Origin: Pseudomonas citrullilanati
GTDB lineage: Bacteria > Pseudomonadota > Gammaproteobacteria > Pseudomonadales > Pseudomonadaceae
Assembly: GCF_030580855.1 (NCBI RefSeq)
Contig: NZ_JAUQOP010000003.1
Coordinates: 186,001 to 250,000 of the forward strand
Length of the DNA: 64,000 bases
Reading direction: 5' to 3'
In this document: one piece after another, positions 63,278-64,000 of the stretch
Layout of the letters: the number at the start of each line of letters is the position of its first letter
How positions within the stretch are numbered: the first letter of the stretch is position 1
Program-made: the position numbers and the translations under genes
Notes under the pieces: model-generated
Told to the model about the DNA's origin: nothing
The model's database searches: none
The model's input: the letters and a program-made list of their open reading frames with translations, nothing else

Positions 63278-63712
63278 ATGACGCTGCGAATCGAACGCAC
63301 CGACGCACCCACCGACGAGGAGCGCCAGGCCATCCTCGCCCCGCTGCGCGCCTATAACAGCGCCCGGACCGGCGCCACGGTGCCCGAACTCGTCGCCTTG
63401 CTGGTGCGGGACGAGCACAGCGACGAAATCGTCGGTGGGCTCTACGGACGGCTGTTTTTCCGCTGGCTCTACATCGAGTTGCTGGTGGTGCCGGAACAGG
63501 CCCGGGGCCAAGGCACGGGCTCGACCCTGATGCAGATGGCCGAAGACCTGGCGCGGGAGAAAAACTGCCTGGGCATCTGGCTGGACACCTTCGATTTCCA
63601 GGCACCGGCGTTCTATCGCAAACACGGTTTCACCGAAGCCGGTCACATCGACGATTACCCGCCGGGCCACCAGCACTTTTTCTTCCAGAAGCGCCTGGAT
63701 GTGACGGGTTGA
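63278..63712 (+). CDS. GNAT family N-acetyltransferase
   Basis: 144 residues from ATG 63278, preceded by AAGGAC. The acetyl-CoA motif is LLVVPEQARGQGTGSTLMQM, followed by YRKHGFTEAG. Substrate unknown. Divergent from ggt. GNAT proteins with this 'FDFQAPAFYRKHGF' pattern are common in Pseudomonas. Confidence 0.91.
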   Translation: MTLRIERTDAPTDEERQAILAPLRAYNSARTGATVPELVALLVRDEHSDEIVGGLYGRLFFRWLYIELLVVPEQARGQGTGSTLMQMAEDLAREKNCLGIWLDTFDFQAPAFYRKHGFTEAGHIDDYPPGHQHFFFQKRLDVTG

Positions 63713-63729
63713 TGCACCCGTGCAGCGGC

Positions 63730-64000
63730 CTACAGGCAGGTCGCCAGTGCCGCCAGCCGGCGCTTGGCGATGAAGTCGTCGTGCTGGGCGTAGTAATTCA
63801 AGGTGGTGCCGCTGGCACCGGCCTGGACATCGACAAACGATTCGGCGGAGCGGGTGTACACCGTCAGGCCACCTTGCTCGCCGGGTTGCTGGTACGCCGC
63901 CGCATCGACACCGAACACCGCTTCGTCCTGCCAGGAAAACTGCACGCACTGGGCCACCACCTGCGCCGGCTTGTCCGAGGCCAGGGTCTTGTAGGGCGCC
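63730..64000 (-). CDS. C-terminal part of a small protein of unknown function (runs off the window)
   Basis: The reading frame on the minus strand is open from the window end to the stop at 63730. The visible 89 residues read APYKTLASDKPAQVVAQCVQ and onward to NYYAQHDDFIAKRRLAALAT with final CL. It resembles a short Pseudomonas lipoprotein-like protein, but the start lies outside. The two Cys residues (one near the visible start, one penultimate) could form a disulfide. Confidence 0.7.
   Translation of the reverse strand, partial: APYKTLASDKPAQVVAQCVQFSWQDEAVFGVDAAAYQQPGEQGGLTVYTRSAESFVDVQAGASGTTLNYYAQHDDFIAKRRLAALATCL

Overview
The window is a stretch of chromosome from a Pseudomonas, most likely the P. 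fluorescens group. The evidence is the high GC content, the dense Pseudomonas gene families (accessory che operon, LitR/LOV pair, FixL/FixJ-like pairs, many LysR/AraC regulators) and the many REP-type palindromes with the core GGGAGCGAGCCTGCTCGC. I found no rRNA, tRNA, CRISPR array, IS element or prophage.

Layout. 1-1685: a partial HAD phosphatase and a MATE exporter. 1968-10679: a complete accessory chemosensory operon (mcp, cheY, STAS, cheA, mcp, cheW, cheR, cheD, cheB; no cheZ). 10680-11685: an intergenic stretch with a REP, a hairpin-rich leader in front of a 90-residue orphan protein, a terminator and a 27-residue membrane peptide. 11959-16767: an ABC importer (double permease plus ATPase, no binding protein) followed by a FixL/FixJ-like two-component pair. 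16841-20622: an exported protein, a phytanoyl-CoA dioxygenase-like enzyme, a five-period tandem REP array, and an Old Yellow Enzyme gene under a MerR regulator. 20695-22186: a decayed alpha/beta hydrolase and two lipoproteins.

22313-30835 is the most coherent block. A LitR-type MerR regulator lies divergent to a short LOV blue-light receptor. It is followed by an operon (SnoaL-like, SDR, FAD oxidoreductase, DUF1365, cyclopropane/methyl fatty acid synthase-like, DUF2878), an opposing operon (chalcone isomerase-like, DUF3833, DUF6482-like) and a DUF1543 gene. Three copies of TGTACA-N12-TGTACA lie in the two control regions. This matches the operator known for P. putida PplR, so the block reads as a light-controlled membrane-lipid modification regulon.

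31032-46481 is a mosaic of single genes and short operons. It holds AzlCD amino-acid export, a lower-GC patch with a nucleotidyltransferase and a frameshifted NUDIX gene, two unknown proteins, an MFS exporter with a divergent AraC regulator, a chloroperoxidase-like hydrolase, a GAF/PAS hybrid kinase, LysR/RidA, an atypical Nramp-like transporter and MlaA. 46726-64000 carries an OmpR-type two-component pair, a KefF/KefC-like potassium efflux pair, an aldo/keto reductase with a divergent LysR, a degenerate SRAP protein, RidA, a thioesterase, lactate permease, a PL7 lyase, a gluconolactonase divergent to a DMT transporter, an isochorismatase-like hydrolase, gamma-glutamyltransferase, a GNAT acetyltransferase and a partial gene. 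The Nramp-like and gluconolactonase genes share an 18-bp promoter element (TTGTACGAYGTCKTATC), which suggests one regulator, encoded elsewhere, controls both.
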